A DNA stretch of 64,000 nt from Leptospira sp. 96542 (GCA_029310945.1 JARJFC010000015.1:1-64000), one strand, 5' to 3'; counted from the first letter of the stretch, positions 1-8,218 are shown. Numbers and translations: made by a program. The notes: generated by a model not told the origin, from the sequence alone.

Positions 1-441
1 CCATTTTTTGATGGTAATGACTTAACAGTTGCTGTCATTGGGAATGGTGGTTCGTATTTGGTGAGTCCTGTGGCTTTTGTAAATTACCCAGGACTTGTTT
101 ATTCAGACCAAGTGAAATCCAAAGAACATTTTTATGAATCACTCGATTTTTCCCTAAATTCGAGTTTATCGGAAGAAGTAACGGATTTAAGTCAAAAAAT
201 TGCAAATTCCATTGGGGTAAAGGGTTATGCTCGGTTGGATTTCAAAATGAACAAAAACCAACCAGAATTTTTGGAAATCAATTGTACCCCTGGATTTTCT
301 AATATTTATTCAACCTTGCCGTTGTTATATCAAAAAATGAATATTGGTTATTCCGAATTGATCAGTAGAATTATCAAATTGGCTTTGGAAGACTATGAAA
401 TTAACAAACGTTATTTGTATGGAAAGGAACAAATGAAATGA
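1..441 (+). CDS. ATP-grasp ligase, D-alanine-D-alanine ligase-like, C-terminal part (5' cut by window)
   Basis: The frame is open from base 1 to the TGA at 439-441, so only the last ~146 residues are present. The motifs GYARLDF and FLEINCTPGFS match the end of the ATP-grasp domain of D-Ala-D-Ala ligases, where the Glu and Asn of E-I-N bind the Mg-ATP ions. The family joins two amino acids or small acids using ATP. Its stop overlaps the next start (ATGA), so it is probably translated together with the haem-oxygenase-like gene. That pairing fits a small biosynthetic unit better than the housekeeping Ddl, but the specificity-determining N-terminal part is outside the window. The family call is firm; the substrate is unknown. 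Confidence 0.75.
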   Translation, partial: PFFDGNDLTVAVIGNGGSYLVSPVAFVNYPGLVYSDQVKSKEHFYESLDFSLNSSLSEEVTDLSQKIANSIGVKGYARLDFKMNKNQPEFLEINCTPGFSNIYSTLPLLYQKMNIGYSELISRIIKLALEDYEINKRYLYGKEQMK

Positions 442-1109
442 ACGATTTGGTTTTAAAGTTACAAAATGATGTAAAAAACCATCCAGTTTTGGAATCGGAA
501 TGGATTATAAGAAAACAAAACAAGATGGATTTGGATGATCTTCTTTTATGGTTGAGTCAGGAATATTTTGTATCGATTGGGTTTGTGGATTGGTTTTTAA
601 TTGTGGCAGCCAAAACAACAAACCAAAGAGCCAAAATTGTGCTTGTGGAAAACATTTGGGAAGAACTGGGAGAAGGAAAAATCGAAGATACACATGTTTC
701 CATTTTGATTGAGTTTTTGGCGAAACTAGGTGTAAATTACGAATCCAACCAAATTTTACCTGAAACAAAATTGTATTTAGACAAAATGTCAAAGATAATA
801 AACCAAGGTTTTTATTTTGGTTTAGGTGCTTTGGGGCCAGCAAATGAATATTTATTAAAACTAGAATATTCTAAAATTAGTGATTCCTACCAAATACTTA
901 AAACTAATATGAATTTACCAGAAGGGAAATTTTTCCAAGTGAATTTGGATGCAGACGAAGGCCATAGCAAACGTTTGTTTGATTTGATTGCAGACACTGC
1001 CTTAGAAGAACAATCTAAAAATGAGGTGATACTTGGAAACAAAATGGCACTTGATGCTCGTAAACTTTTTTATGAAGGATTGATTCGTGTTGAATTAACA
1101 AAAACGTGA
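438..1109 (+). CDS. Haem-oxygenase-like (TenA/PqqC-fold) putative dimetal oxidase
   Basis: This 223-residue all-helical protein resembles the iron-containing redox enzyme (HDO) family. Candidate metal ligands follow the family order: an acidic cluster at E75/E76/E79, H86 in the EDTH segment, E137 in GPANEY, and D173 with H176 in DADEGH. HDO proteins use a non-haem iron pair and O2 to oxidise small molecules, for example amino acids or fatty acids. The start overlaps the ATP-grasp stop by 4 bases (ATGA), which implies translational coupling and a shared pathway. The neighbour suggests an amide- or peptide-linked substrate, but no specific reaction can be read from the sequence. PqqC- or TenA-type activity is possible but less likely without pqq or thi genes nearby. 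Confidence 0.65.
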   Translation: MNDLVLKLQNDVKNHPVLESEWIIRKQNKMDLDDLLLWLSQEYFVSIGFVDWFLIVAAKTTNQRAKIVLVENIWEELGEGKIEDTHVSILIEFLAKLGVNYESNQILPETKLYLDKMSKIINQGFYFGLGALGPANEYLLKLEYSKISDSYQILKTNMNLPEGKFFQVNLDADEGHSKRLFDLIADTALEEQSKNEVILGNKMALDARKLFYEGLIRVELTKT

Positions 1110-1111
1110 GT

Positions 1112-1453
1112 TTAGAAAAACAATCGAAACCGTTTGAGTGAGGCCATCACAAACATTCCCAAAAAAGGAACCAAGGGTAAGTACAATACAAAAGCAAAAT
1201 AACGATATGTTTTTAACTTCCAAGAGAGGGCCCGAACGGCAAAAAAACCAGGGTATCGCCTGCCGTTTTCGATGTACTGCACCTCACCTTCGCATAAGGA
1301 TAGGTTTAGTTCTCTGTGGATCTCTGATAAACTTTCGGATGTGAGTGTGCGGAAATTTATGATTTGAATTTTAGCATTGGAACTTGATTGGATTGAATTT
1401 GCAAGTTTAGTGCAAAAATTGCAATTCCCATCGTACAATAGAACTGGATTCAT
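1112..1453 (-). CDS. DCC-family (DUF393) thiol-disulfide oxidoreductase-like protein
   Basis: This 113-residue protein begins with the family signature LLYDGNCNFC, placing a C11-x-x-C14 redox motif after the first beta strand. It keeps the family tail: a central segment rich in aromatic residues (RYPGFFAVRAL) and a hydrophobic stretch near residues 85-105. DCC proteins are thioredoxin-like, and their substrates are mostly unknown. Its ATG overlaps the TGA of the upstream acetyltransferase-like gene (ATGA), making it the last gene of the bacterioferritin operon. The next gene on the other strand ends only 2 bases away. Confidence 0.8.
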   Translation of the reverse strand: MNPVLLYDGNCNFCTKLANSIQSSSNAKIQIINFRTLTSESLSEIHRELNLSLCEGEVQYIENGRRYPGFFAVRALSWKLKTYRYFAFVLYLPLVPFLGMFVMASLKRFRLFF

Positions 1454-2604
1454 TGGTTTGGAAAAAAATCCTCAGGAGAATTTTTTAAAAGTTGAATGGT
1501 TTCTGGAATTTTGTTTTGTTCTAAACCGAGCCAATAATAATACCAATCCGTATCTTTTTCAACACCTTGGGCAACGGATATATACCATTTATTGATATTG
1601 TTTTCGGGTTTACTCCTCCAAATGAGTGGACGGCAAAGGACTAAAATTTGATCCCAAATGTCTCGTCCAATCCCCGCACCGCGGGCAAGCCCACCCACAG
1701 CAAATTTAGAAAGTAGATACCCGAATTCAGTTTTTTGCAACCAAGCACAGGCTCGGTACGATTCTTCGAGTATCAGTAAATCAAATTTTGATTCCAAAAA
1801 TTCAGGTTTTAATTTTTTACCAAACGACTCCTCAATCAATTGGAATACCCTTTGCATATCGACTTCACTCGTACGGGTAAAAGTTTCGATTCTATTTTTT
1901 CGTTTAACGAGAGTTCCGCTACCTTTGACTGTAAAAAGTTCAGTGAGTAGTGTATATGGTGAAGTTAAAACCATATTGAAATGAGGGTCACTCACTTGGT
2001 TTATCAATTCACGAGAAAGGTTTAAAAATTCCTTTTGCGAATTAGATTGTGTTTGCTTTTGAAAAATTTTAAATTCTTCTGAATCTGGAGTTTCTATGGG
2101 AAGTAAGGATTTAATTTTACCAGTAAAATTGTCTTTTATCGGTCCTGCATTCGAAACATAAATGATTTTGGTTGTTTTTAGGATTGAACGCGACCGGTCG
2201 AGTAAACTTGCTAATTTTTCATCGTCTCTATCCCAGAGTAAAATAGGAAATTTTTTACTCTTTATACTATTTGAAACTTCATCTAGCAGTGGTTTGTCTC
2301 TATTGATTGTTTGGTAAAAGAAACCCAAACTATGTTCGGCGACCTCTGAAACTTGTTCTATCGGGAAAAAAAGTTTTAAATATTGAAAACTATCTTCTTC
2401 TAAAATCACAACTGGATATAAATCCAGTTTGTATAGTAGTTTTAGATCTGTAAAAAGTGCCTCCGAACTTTCTAAAATGGTTTCAGAATCTGCATACAAA
2501 ATGGCGAAAGATTCGGGTGATAAGGACTGAAATTCCTTTAAAAAAAGTAGACCGTCCCTTGGGTCACGTGTGATTTCAAAAACACGCGACAGTACATCTT
2601 TCAC
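1450..2604 (-). CDS. Amino-acid-kinase-like plus NAT-domain protein, N-acetylglutamate synthase-like
   Basis: The protein has about 384 residues from a GTG start at 2604 whose last two bases share the methyltransferase stop (GTGA); a longer frame exists upstream but lies inside that gene. The C-terminal ~120 residues carry a NAT-type acetyltransferase domain, with a GGLARGAGIG stretch and an R-S-x-P-x-N-x-x-x-K-W-Y segment. That second motif is typical of the DUF619/vertebrate-type N-acetylglutamate synthase domain (W-R-S-R-x-x-N-x-x-N-x-W-Y). The N-terminal ~250 residues look like a divergent amino-acid kinase fold. Such fusions make N-acetylglutamate, the first step of arginine synthesis. 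The kinase half shows no clear active site, so it may only be structural. Function is inferred; it could be another GNAT enzyme. Confidence 0.55.
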   Translation of the reverse strand: MKDVLSRVFEITRDPRDGLLFLKEFQSLSPESFAILYADSETILESSEALFTDLKLLYKLDLYPVVILEEDSFQYLKLFFPIEQVSEVAEHSLGFFYQTINRDKPLLDEVSNSIKSKKFPILLWDRDDEKLASLLDRSRSILKTTKIIYVSNAGPIKDNFTGKIKSLLPIETPDSEEFKIFQKQTQSNSQKEFLNLSRELINQVSDPHFNMVLTSPYTLLTELFTVKGSGTLVKRKNRIETFTRTSEVDMQRVFQLIEESFGKKLKPEFLESKFDLLILEESYRACAWLQKTEFGYLLSKFAVGGLARGAGIGRDIWDQILVLCRPLIWRSKPENNINKWYISVAQGVEKDTDWYYYWLGLEQNKIPETIQLLKNSPEDFFPNQ

Positions 2605-3734
2605 TGGGGTTTCCTCATTTCGTAATCTACTATTTTGGCTTTTAGATTTGCATGTTTTAAGCTGAGACTTTTGTTTTCTTTTAAACCAAATTTTCCAAGT
2701 AGAGAGAAATCTCCCGATAAGACTGTGAACTTCCATCCGCCAAATTCATTCTTTAATACCTTTCCCATTTGGAAGTAGGTTTCGCGTAGATTTTCCATCG
2801 GTTTGCCAATGCGTTCGCCATACGGTGGATTGGTGACAATATGGCCTGTATCTCCAAAAGAATTCTCTAGTTCCAAGACGTCTTTTACTTCGAATTGAAT
2901 AAAATCTTCCACACCAGCTTCGTATGCATTTTCCTTAGCGATTCGTATGGCTTCGGGGTCGATATCAAAACCGAAAATATGTTTGGATTGCGGAGGATCC
3001 ATTTTTCTTTCCGAAAATACATAGGTTGGGAATAATGTTTGAAAAATAACGGATTCTGCAAATAAATACCGGTTAATTTCACCAAACAGACGTTCCCTGA
3101 GGGCTGCTTCAATGAGAACAGTACCTGATCCGCACATAGGATCCACAATTGTACTTCCTTCTTTCCAACCGGACACTTCTAACATCGCTTGTGCAATGGG
3201 TTCGCGGACGGGGGCGTTTCCCGCAGCCAACCTATACCCACGCCGTCCAATCGAATCTCCCGATAAAGAGAGTTCAATGCTCACTCGGTCTGTATGAGAA
3301 CGTAAAACTATCGTTATATCGGATTCTCGTTTTTCAATATCAGGAAGGGCAACTGATTTTTCCCGTAGGCGATCGAGTATGGCATCCTTCAGGCGGTGCA
3401 TGGCAAATTGCGAATTTTTTAGATTGTCTTTCGTTTGGGCATCAATCCGAAAACTAATGCCAGGTCCTATGTATTTCTCCCATGGAATTTTAATGGCATG
3501 GGCATAGAGAGCTTCATAGGAGGAAACATCGTCATGCACAAGCTGCAAACAGACCCGTGAAGCAAACTTCGTAGTTATGGAAAATTGAACGACATCTTCC
3601 TTTTTGCCAGAAAAAAACACTCCACCTCGGTTGGAGGAAATGACTTTGCAGTGATTTTCAGATATTTCTTTTTCCAAAAGTGGGGAAAGTCCTTCCCCAC
3701 AAATAGCATGGTAAACAGTTTGGTAGGTTTTTAT
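2601..3734 (-). CDS. THUMP-domain class I rRNA methyltransferase, RlmL/YpsC-like
   Basis: SAM motifs are clear: DPMCGSGTVLIEAAL (motif I) and NPPYGERIG (the N6-A/N2-G type NPPY motif), preceded by a THUMP-like RNA-binding region. The family methylates 23S rRNA, G2445-type in RlmL. The first usual start codon is a TTG at 3677. However, the frame is open further upstream and encodes YHAICGEGLSPLLEKEI, which matches the conserved N-terminus of the family (F-A-x-x-x-x-G-L-E-x-L-L-x-x-E-L). No ATG, GTG or TTG lies there. An ATA at 3734-3732 has AGGAG seven bases before it and overlaps the bfr stop as ATAA, so I place the start there. The family is sure; the start is the unusual part. Confidence 0.8.
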   Translation of the reverse strand: MKTYQTVYHAICGEGLSPLLEKEISENHCKVISSNRGGVFFSGKKEDVVQFSITTKFASRVCLQLVHDDVSSYEALYAHAIKIPWEKYIGPGISFRIDAQTKDNLKNSQFAMHRLKDAILDRLREKSVALPDIEKRESDITIVLRSHTDRVSIELSLSGDSIGRRGYRLAAGNAPVREPIAQAMLEVSGWKEGSTIVDPMCGSGTVLIEAALRERLFGEINRYLFAESVIFQTLFPTYVFSERKMDPPQSKHIFGFDIDPEAIRIAKENAYEAGVEDFIQFEVKDVLELENSFGDTGHIVTNPPYGERIGKPMENLRETYFQMGKVLKNEFGGWKFTVLSGDFSLLGKFGLKENKSLSLKHANLKAKIVDYEMRKPQ

Positions 3735-4207
3735 TCGGAATCTCCTAGTTTTTGAGCCAAGTAGTTTTCTTTACCAATTTCTTTGATAACGGACATTTGT
3801 GTTTCAATCCAATCGATATGTTCTTCTTCCGAAACAAGGATTCGTTCCAAAAGTTCTCTTGTTCCGTTGTCTTTTTGTGCAACACAAATATCAATGCCAC
3901 GATTCAATCTTTCCACAGCTCCATATTCTAGCTGTAAATCGTGTTCGAGCATTTCTGGAACTGAGTTTCCCACATTGATTTTCATATATTTTTGCAAATC
4001 GGGAACACCGTCAAAGTATAAAATCCTTTCGATGACTTCATCTGCATGTTTCATTTCTTCAATGGATTCTTTTCTCAAATAATCTGCGAGTTCCATAAAA
4101 CCCCAGTTTTTACAAAGTTTTGCGTGGATAAAATATTGATTGATTGCTGTGAGTTCAGCCGTGAGCACTTCCGCCAAAATATCCAATACTTCTTTTTTAC
4201 CTTTCAT
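3731..4207 (-). CDS. bfr: Bacterioferritin
   Basis: This 158-residue ferritin-like protein has the full bacterioferritin set. The ferroxidase ligands are E18, E51, H54, E94, E127 and H130. M52 is the haem-ligating Met shared between two subunits. Bfr forms 24-mer cages that oxidise Fe(II) with peroxide or O2 and store iron, protecting DNA and enzymes. It is the first gene of a four-gene overlapping operon, and the following methyltransferase appears to start within its stop codon. A promoter-like element lies 32-60 bases upstream of the ATG. Confidence 0.95.
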   Translation of the reverse strand: MKGKKEVLDILAEVLTAELTAINQYFIHAKLCKNWGFMELADYLRKESIEEMKHADEVIERILYFDGVPDLQKYMKINVGNSVPEMLEHDLQLEYGAVERLNRGIDICVAQKDNGTRELLERILVSEEEHIDWIETQMSVIKEIGKENYLAQKLGDSE

Positions 4208-4238
4208 AATAAATGCCCCTTTTTACGGTTCTTTTGGA

Positions 4239-4267
4239 AAGATAAATTGTTTTCATAAAATCTGCAA
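4239..4267 (-). promoter_or_regulatory. Sigma-70-type promoter candidate for bfr operon
   Basis: Read on the minus strand, TTGCAG (4267-4262) and TATCTT (4244-4239) are separated by 17 bases. This gives a leader of about 25 bases before the bfr ATG at 4207, with AAGGGG as ribosome binding site. It is placed by eye only. I saw no clear Fur box. Confidence 0.45.
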
Positions 4268-4284
4268 GTCGAAACCATAATCTT

Positions 4285-5385
4285 ATGAAGAAAGTTTACA
4301 TACACAATCCTTCTCTGAGTGTATTTGGAAAACATAATGTATCACAACTCGATTTAACATATGCCACCGCAAAACAATCTGTACATGAGTTTCATTCTCA
4401 CAAAATTCAATTCATAGTGTATGCAAGTTTTTCACCAGACTCATACAATAAAGAATACCATCTTTCCGCAAAACTCGCAGCAAAACTTGGAATCCGAAAT
4501 GTTTATTCAGTGAGGATGGAAACAGCATCTTCATCGGGTGCAAGTGCGTTCCAATTAGGAGTGAATTTGATTCTCAGTGGAAGATTCGATCATGGTCTTG
4601 TGGTTGCGACTGAACTCATGTCTCAATTGAACCGCGAAGAGAGCAATTTGCTACTTGGTTCTGTTCTTTCCGACAAACAACGAAAACTTGGTATGTCGAT
4701 GGCACAAGGTGGCGCCATGATCACAAGGCGTTATTTGGATATGTATGGATATAAAGATTCGGATTTATTCTTTATCGCAAAAAAATTACACGACAATGGA
4801 CTCAAAAATCCCATTGCTCATATCAAAAAGAACGTAACTGAGGAAATCTATTCCAAACAACCAATGATTGCAAGTCCCCTCGGTTTGTATGATATTTCTC
4901 CTTTGTCAGATGGATCGGCTGCACTCATTTTATCCAAAGACCAAAGTTCTATTTCCGTGCGGGGGATGGGTTCGGGAACCGCACCTTTCCTAGAAACCGC
5001 AGAGCCAAGTTTACTTGCAAATGAGATCGCATTTGCAAAGGCCTATACAGAAGCAGGTCTTGGACCAGAAGACATCCAGTTTGCCGAACTCCATGATGCG
5101 TTCACTCCGTTTGAACTTGTGGGTGCAGAAGATGCTGGTTTTTTCAAACGAGGGGAAGCACTCTTCCAAGTGAAGGCAGGTCTCACCCATCCTAAGGGAA
5201 ATCTCCCAATCAATGCCTCTGGTGGATTGAAATCGCGAGGTCATCCTGTGGGAGCTTCTGGATTAGCGCAAATTGTGGAGATTTGTCGGTTATTTGGTAT
5301 ATGGCCCGAAAAGCGGTTGGCAATTGCCCAGAGTATAGGTGGACTAGCAACAAACAACTTTGTATCCATTTTAGAAAGGACTTGA
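4285..5385 (+). CDS. Thiolase-superfamily protein lacking the catalytic cysteine
   Basis: This 366-residue protein has the thiolase order of motifs: an A-S-S-S-G-A-S-A segment at residues 81-88, HDAFTPFEL around H270, and GGLKSRGHPVGASG with H320. It is closest to the SCP2/archaeal-type thiolases, whose nucleophile motif is A-C-A-S-G and whose second catalytic site is H-D-C. Here the nucleophile Cys is Ser82 and the HDC cysteine is Ala. The fold and CoA site are therefore probably kept, but ordinary Claisen condensation is doubtful. It could be a hydrolase, a pseudo-enzyme or a partner subunit. The glycosyltransferase start shares one base with its stop (TGATG), so the two are coupled. A fatty-acid or lipid role is inference. 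Confidence 0.7.
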   Translation: MKKVYIHNPSLSVFGKHNVSQLDLTYATAKQSVHEFHSHKIQFIVYASFSPDSYNKEYHLSAKLAAKLGIRNVYSVRMETASSSGASAFQLGVNLILSGRFDHGLVVATELMSQLNREESNLLLGSVLSDKQRKLGMSMAQGGAMITRRYLDMYGYKDSDLFFIAKKLHDNGLKNPIAHIKKNVTEEIYSKQPMIASPLGLYDISPLSDGSAALILSKDQSSISVRGMGSGTAPFLETAEPSLLANEIAFAKAYTEAGLGPEDIQFAELHDAFTPFELVGAEDAGFFKRGEALFQVKAGLTHPKGNLPINASGGLKSRGHPVGASGLAQIVEICRLFGIWPEKRLAIAQSIGGLATNNFVSILERT

Positions 5386-6443
5386 TGCCAGAAAAAATCC
5401 TCATCATCCAAACGGCCTTCCTCGGCGACCTCATTCTCTCGACATCTTTTTTCCGTGCTGTGAAAGAGAATCATTCTAGTGCCGATTTGTATGTCCTAGT
5501 CAACCAAGGCACTGAGATGGTACTTGCAAACAATCCAGATATTACGAAAGTGTTGACCATAAATAAAAAGAGAATGAAGAAAAACCCTTTTGCCTTCTTC
5601 CAATTTGCGCAAAAATTAAAAAAAGAAAATTTTGCGATCGTTTACTCAGCCCATTTTTCATTTCGTTCGAGTATTCTTTCCTTTTTGACTGGGGCAAAAG
5701 AAAGAGTGGGTTATAAAGAATCAGGATTTTCATTTTTACATACAAGGAAGGTTGTGAGACCCAAACTTGGGATCCACGAGGTTGATAAATTATTCGCATT
5801 ACTTCCGATATATTCTGAAATTCCAAGTGGTCGCAACAGAAGACCATTCCTATATCCGAACGAAAATGACAGAATAAAATTTGAATCCCAGAAAAATGAA
5901 TTAGTGCCACCGGACATTGGTTATATCATTATAGCCCCATCTTCCTTATGGGAAACAAAACGTTTACCCGAAGAGAAGTTTGTGAGTGTCATCACACAGA
6001 TTTTAAGAAAAAGAAAAGAGACAGTCATCCTCGTTGGCTCAAAAGATGATTTGATCATTGAAGAGACTATCTTTCGATTGATGAAAACAGAACCAATCAA
6101 TTTACGTGAAAGGCCTAGGCTTTTGTCTCTCATTGGGAAAACAAACCTAAAAGAACTTTCTCTTTGGATTGAAGGTGCAAAGGCCATCATTTCTAATGAT
6201 TCAAGTCCCATTCACTTTGCATCAGCTTTCAATGTTCCGACCGTGATGATTTACGGAGCCACTATCCCTGAATTTGGGTATAGTAGTCTTTCTGAAAGAC
6301 AAAGACTTTTGGAAGTAACCGGCCTTAGTTGCAGGCCTTGCGGAATTCATGGTGGGAGGATTTGCCCTGAATCACATTTTAAATGTATGTTGGACCAAAA
6401 CTCTGTGAAAATTTTTGAAGCTCTCGAAGAGGTAATTTTATGA
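5385..6443 (+). CDS. Glycosyltransferase family 9 (ADP-heptose:LPS heptosyltransferase-like)
   Basis: From the ATG at 5385 (TGATG overlap with the thiolase stop) the protein has 352 residues. It begins MPEKILIIQTAFLGDLILST, the classic GT9 start (I-L-I-I-x-x-x-x-x-G-D-x-x-x-x-x-P), and has the C-terminal donor-site pattern I-S-N-D-S-S-P-I-H-F-A. GT9 enzymes add heptose or similar sugars to the inner core of lipopolysaccharide at the cytoplasmic face of the inner membrane. The C-terminal CRPCG...CPESHFKCM segment, with four Cys, is typical of RfaF-like members. Acceptor and donor cannot be told. Confidence 0.85.
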   Translation: MPEKILIIQTAFLGDLILSTSFFRAVKENHSSADLYVLVNQGTEMVLANNPDITKVLTINKKRMKKNPFAFFQFAQKLKKENFAIVYSAHFSFRSSILSFLTGAKERVGYKESGFSFLHTRKVVRPKLGIHEVDKLFALLPIYSEIPSGRNRRPFLYPNENDRIKFESQKNELVPPDIGYIIIAPSSLWETKRLPEEKFVSVITQILRKRKETVILVGSKDDLIIEETIFRLMKTEPINLRERPRLLSLIGKTNLKELSLWIEGAKAIISNDSSPIHFASAFNVPTVMIYGATIPEFGYSSLSERQRLLEVTGLSCRPCGIHGGRICPESHFKCMLDQNSVKIFEALEEVIL

Positions 6444-7762
6444 ACCATACATCTTTATACAAAAAAAAAGAATCTGATCCTGAAATTTATAAGGCTCGTA
6501 TTAAAAAAGTCCAAAAAATTTTAAAAGAGAGTGAGATCTTAATTCTTTTTGCAGCCAAACACCGCATACGAAATCGGGATGTTGAGTATAAGTTTAGACA
6601 ACATTCTGATTTTTATTATTTAACTGGTGTTACAGAGGAAGATTCGATTCTTTTTATCTCAAAACAAGAATCGGGAATGTTTTGTTTGCCCAAAGATAAA
6701 GAGAGAGAAATCTGGACGGGCATTCGGTTGGGAAAGGATAAAATCAAATCAATACTTGGTCTAACAAAAACATATGATCTAAGTGATTGGAAGAGTGAAC
6801 TCTCCAAACTTTTACTTGGTAATCATACCCTCTATCATTTTTTTGGCGAAAGTAATGAGAATGATTTGGAATTGATTTCTGCTTGTCGCAACTTAAATTT
6901 GCGGGCACGGGAAGGAAAGTTTGGTCCCGACTCTATCAAAGAACCATTATTCTTGCATGAAGAGAGGCTCATTAAATCCAAAGAAGAAATCAAAATTTTA
7001 CAAACAGCAGCAGAAATCACAAAACTTGGTCATCTTCGGATCATGAAGGATGCAAAACCGGGGATGTATGAATACGAACTGGAAGCCATACTCGAAGAAC
7101 AATATTTAAAATACGGAGCCATCGGTGGTGGTTATGGCCATATCGTGGCCACAGGAAAAAATGCCTGTATTTTGCATTATGTTAACAATGACGATGTCCT
7201 AAAAGAAAATGATTTGGTACTAGTGGACTCGGGAGCCGAATGGAATTATTATACAGCAGATGTAACACGTGTTTTCCCTGCGGGTAAAAAATTCACAGAA
7301 CCTCAAAAATTGGTTTATGAGATAGTGCTTGCTGCACAGAAGAATGCCATCAAACAATCAGTTGCGAATGTTCCCTTTAGTGATGTTCATACAAAAACGG
7401 TGCGTTTTTTTGCAGATGTATTGCGTGATATGGGTTTTTTACAAGGCAGTTTGGATTCGATTTTGGAACAGGAAACCTATAAAAAGTTTTATATGCATCG
7501 AACAGGGCATTATTTGGGTATGGATGTGCACGACGTGGGTCGCTATTATATACAATCAAAATCAAGGCCTTTGACCAATGGGCAAGTGGTTACTGTTGAA
7601 CCTGGTTTGTATTTTGATCCATCAGATGAAACCATCCCCCGCGAATTCCGTGGCATTGGCATTCGCATTGAAGATGATGTCCTCATTCATGGAAACACAC
7701 CAGTGAACCTTACGGCCTCAATCCCCAAAGAAATTGAAGAAATTGAAGCCCTGAAATTCTAA
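6440..7762 (+). CDS. pepP: M24B metallopeptidase, Xaa-Pro aminopeptidase
   Basis: This 440-residue protein has an N-terminal creatinase-like domain (FRQHSDFYYLTGV) and a C-terminal pita-bread domain. All five metal ligands are visible: Asp in VDSGAEW, Asp in ADVTRVFP, His in HRTGHYLGMDVHD, Glu in TVEPGLY and Glu in RIEDDV. It removes an N-terminal residue next to proline from peptides in the cytoplasm. Its ATG overlaps the glycosyltransferase TGA (ATGA), so it shares that operon. Confidence 0.93.
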   Translation: MNHTSLYKKKESDPEIYKARIKKVQKILKESEILILFAAKHRIRNRDVEYKFRQHSDFYYLTGVTEEDSILFISKQESGMFCLPKDKEREIWTGIRLGKDKIKSILGLTKTYDLSDWKSELSKLLLGNHTLYHFFGESNENDLELISACRNLNLRAREGKFGPDSIKEPLFLHEERLIKSKEEIKILQTAAEITKLGHLRIMKDAKPGMYEYELEAILEEQYLKYGAIGGGYGHIVATGKNACILHYVNNDDVLKENDLVLVDSGAEWNYYTADVTRVFPAGKKFTEPQKLVYEIVLAAQKNAIKQSVANVPFSDVHTKTVRFFADVLRDMGFLQGSLDSILEQETYKKFYMHRTGHYLGMDVHDVGRYYIQSKSRPLTNGQVVTVEPGLYFDPSDETIPREFRGIGIRIEDDVLIHGNTPVNLTASIPKEIEEIEALKF

Positions 7763-7770
7763 AGAACCGG

Positions 7771-8217
7771 ATGCCCTCAAAAACCCATCGATTTTTAAGT
7801 TTACGGTTTTTCGACCGGATCACAAACCACATTGGTCTACTTGTCGAAGCCGAGTTTGTAAAATTAGGATTTAAAGGATTAACCACATCTCATTTTGAGA
7901 TTTTAACATATTTGTTTCGAAAAAAAGAACCCACAAACATGACAAAGTTAGCCGAAGCAATTGAAAGGACAAAACCAACTTGTACGGTTCTTGTGGTAAA
8001 ATTGGAATCGGTGGGACTCCTTGTCAGAAAAGTTTCAACAGTAGACAAAAGAGAATGGGAAGTGAACCTTTCTCCCTTGGCCATTTCAAAAAAGAAAAAT
8101 TTTTATTCTGTTTCTGCAAAACTCCTCTCCTTAAAAACCTGGGGTTTGGTCACAGAAGAGGAAAAAAAATTATACCCCATACTCGAAAAAATTTACAACC
8201 ACATCAAAATGCCCTAA
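7771..8217 (+). CDS. MarR-family transcriptional regulator
   Basis: This 148-residue protein has the MarR layout: an N-terminal dimer helix, a winged helix-turn-helix (LTTSHFEILTYLF, then MTKLAEAIERTKPTCTVLV), the wing (VSTVDKREWEVNLS) and C-terminal dimer helices. It starts 8 bases after pepP. MarR proteins bind ~20-base palindromes as dimers and release them on binding small aromatic or thioester ligands. A fitting palindrome lies 770 bases downstream, in front of the convergent enoyl-CoA hydratase gene. That makes acyl-CoA-responsive control a reasonable guess. Confidence 0.85.
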   Translation: MPSKTHRFLSLRFFDRITNHIGLLVEAEFVKLGFKGLTTSHFEILTYLFRKKEPTNMTKLAEAIERTKPTCTVLVVKLESVGLLVRKVSTVDKREWEVNLSPLAISKKKNFYSVSAKLLSLKTWGLVTEEEKKLYPILEKIYNHIKMP

Positions 8218-8218
8218 C

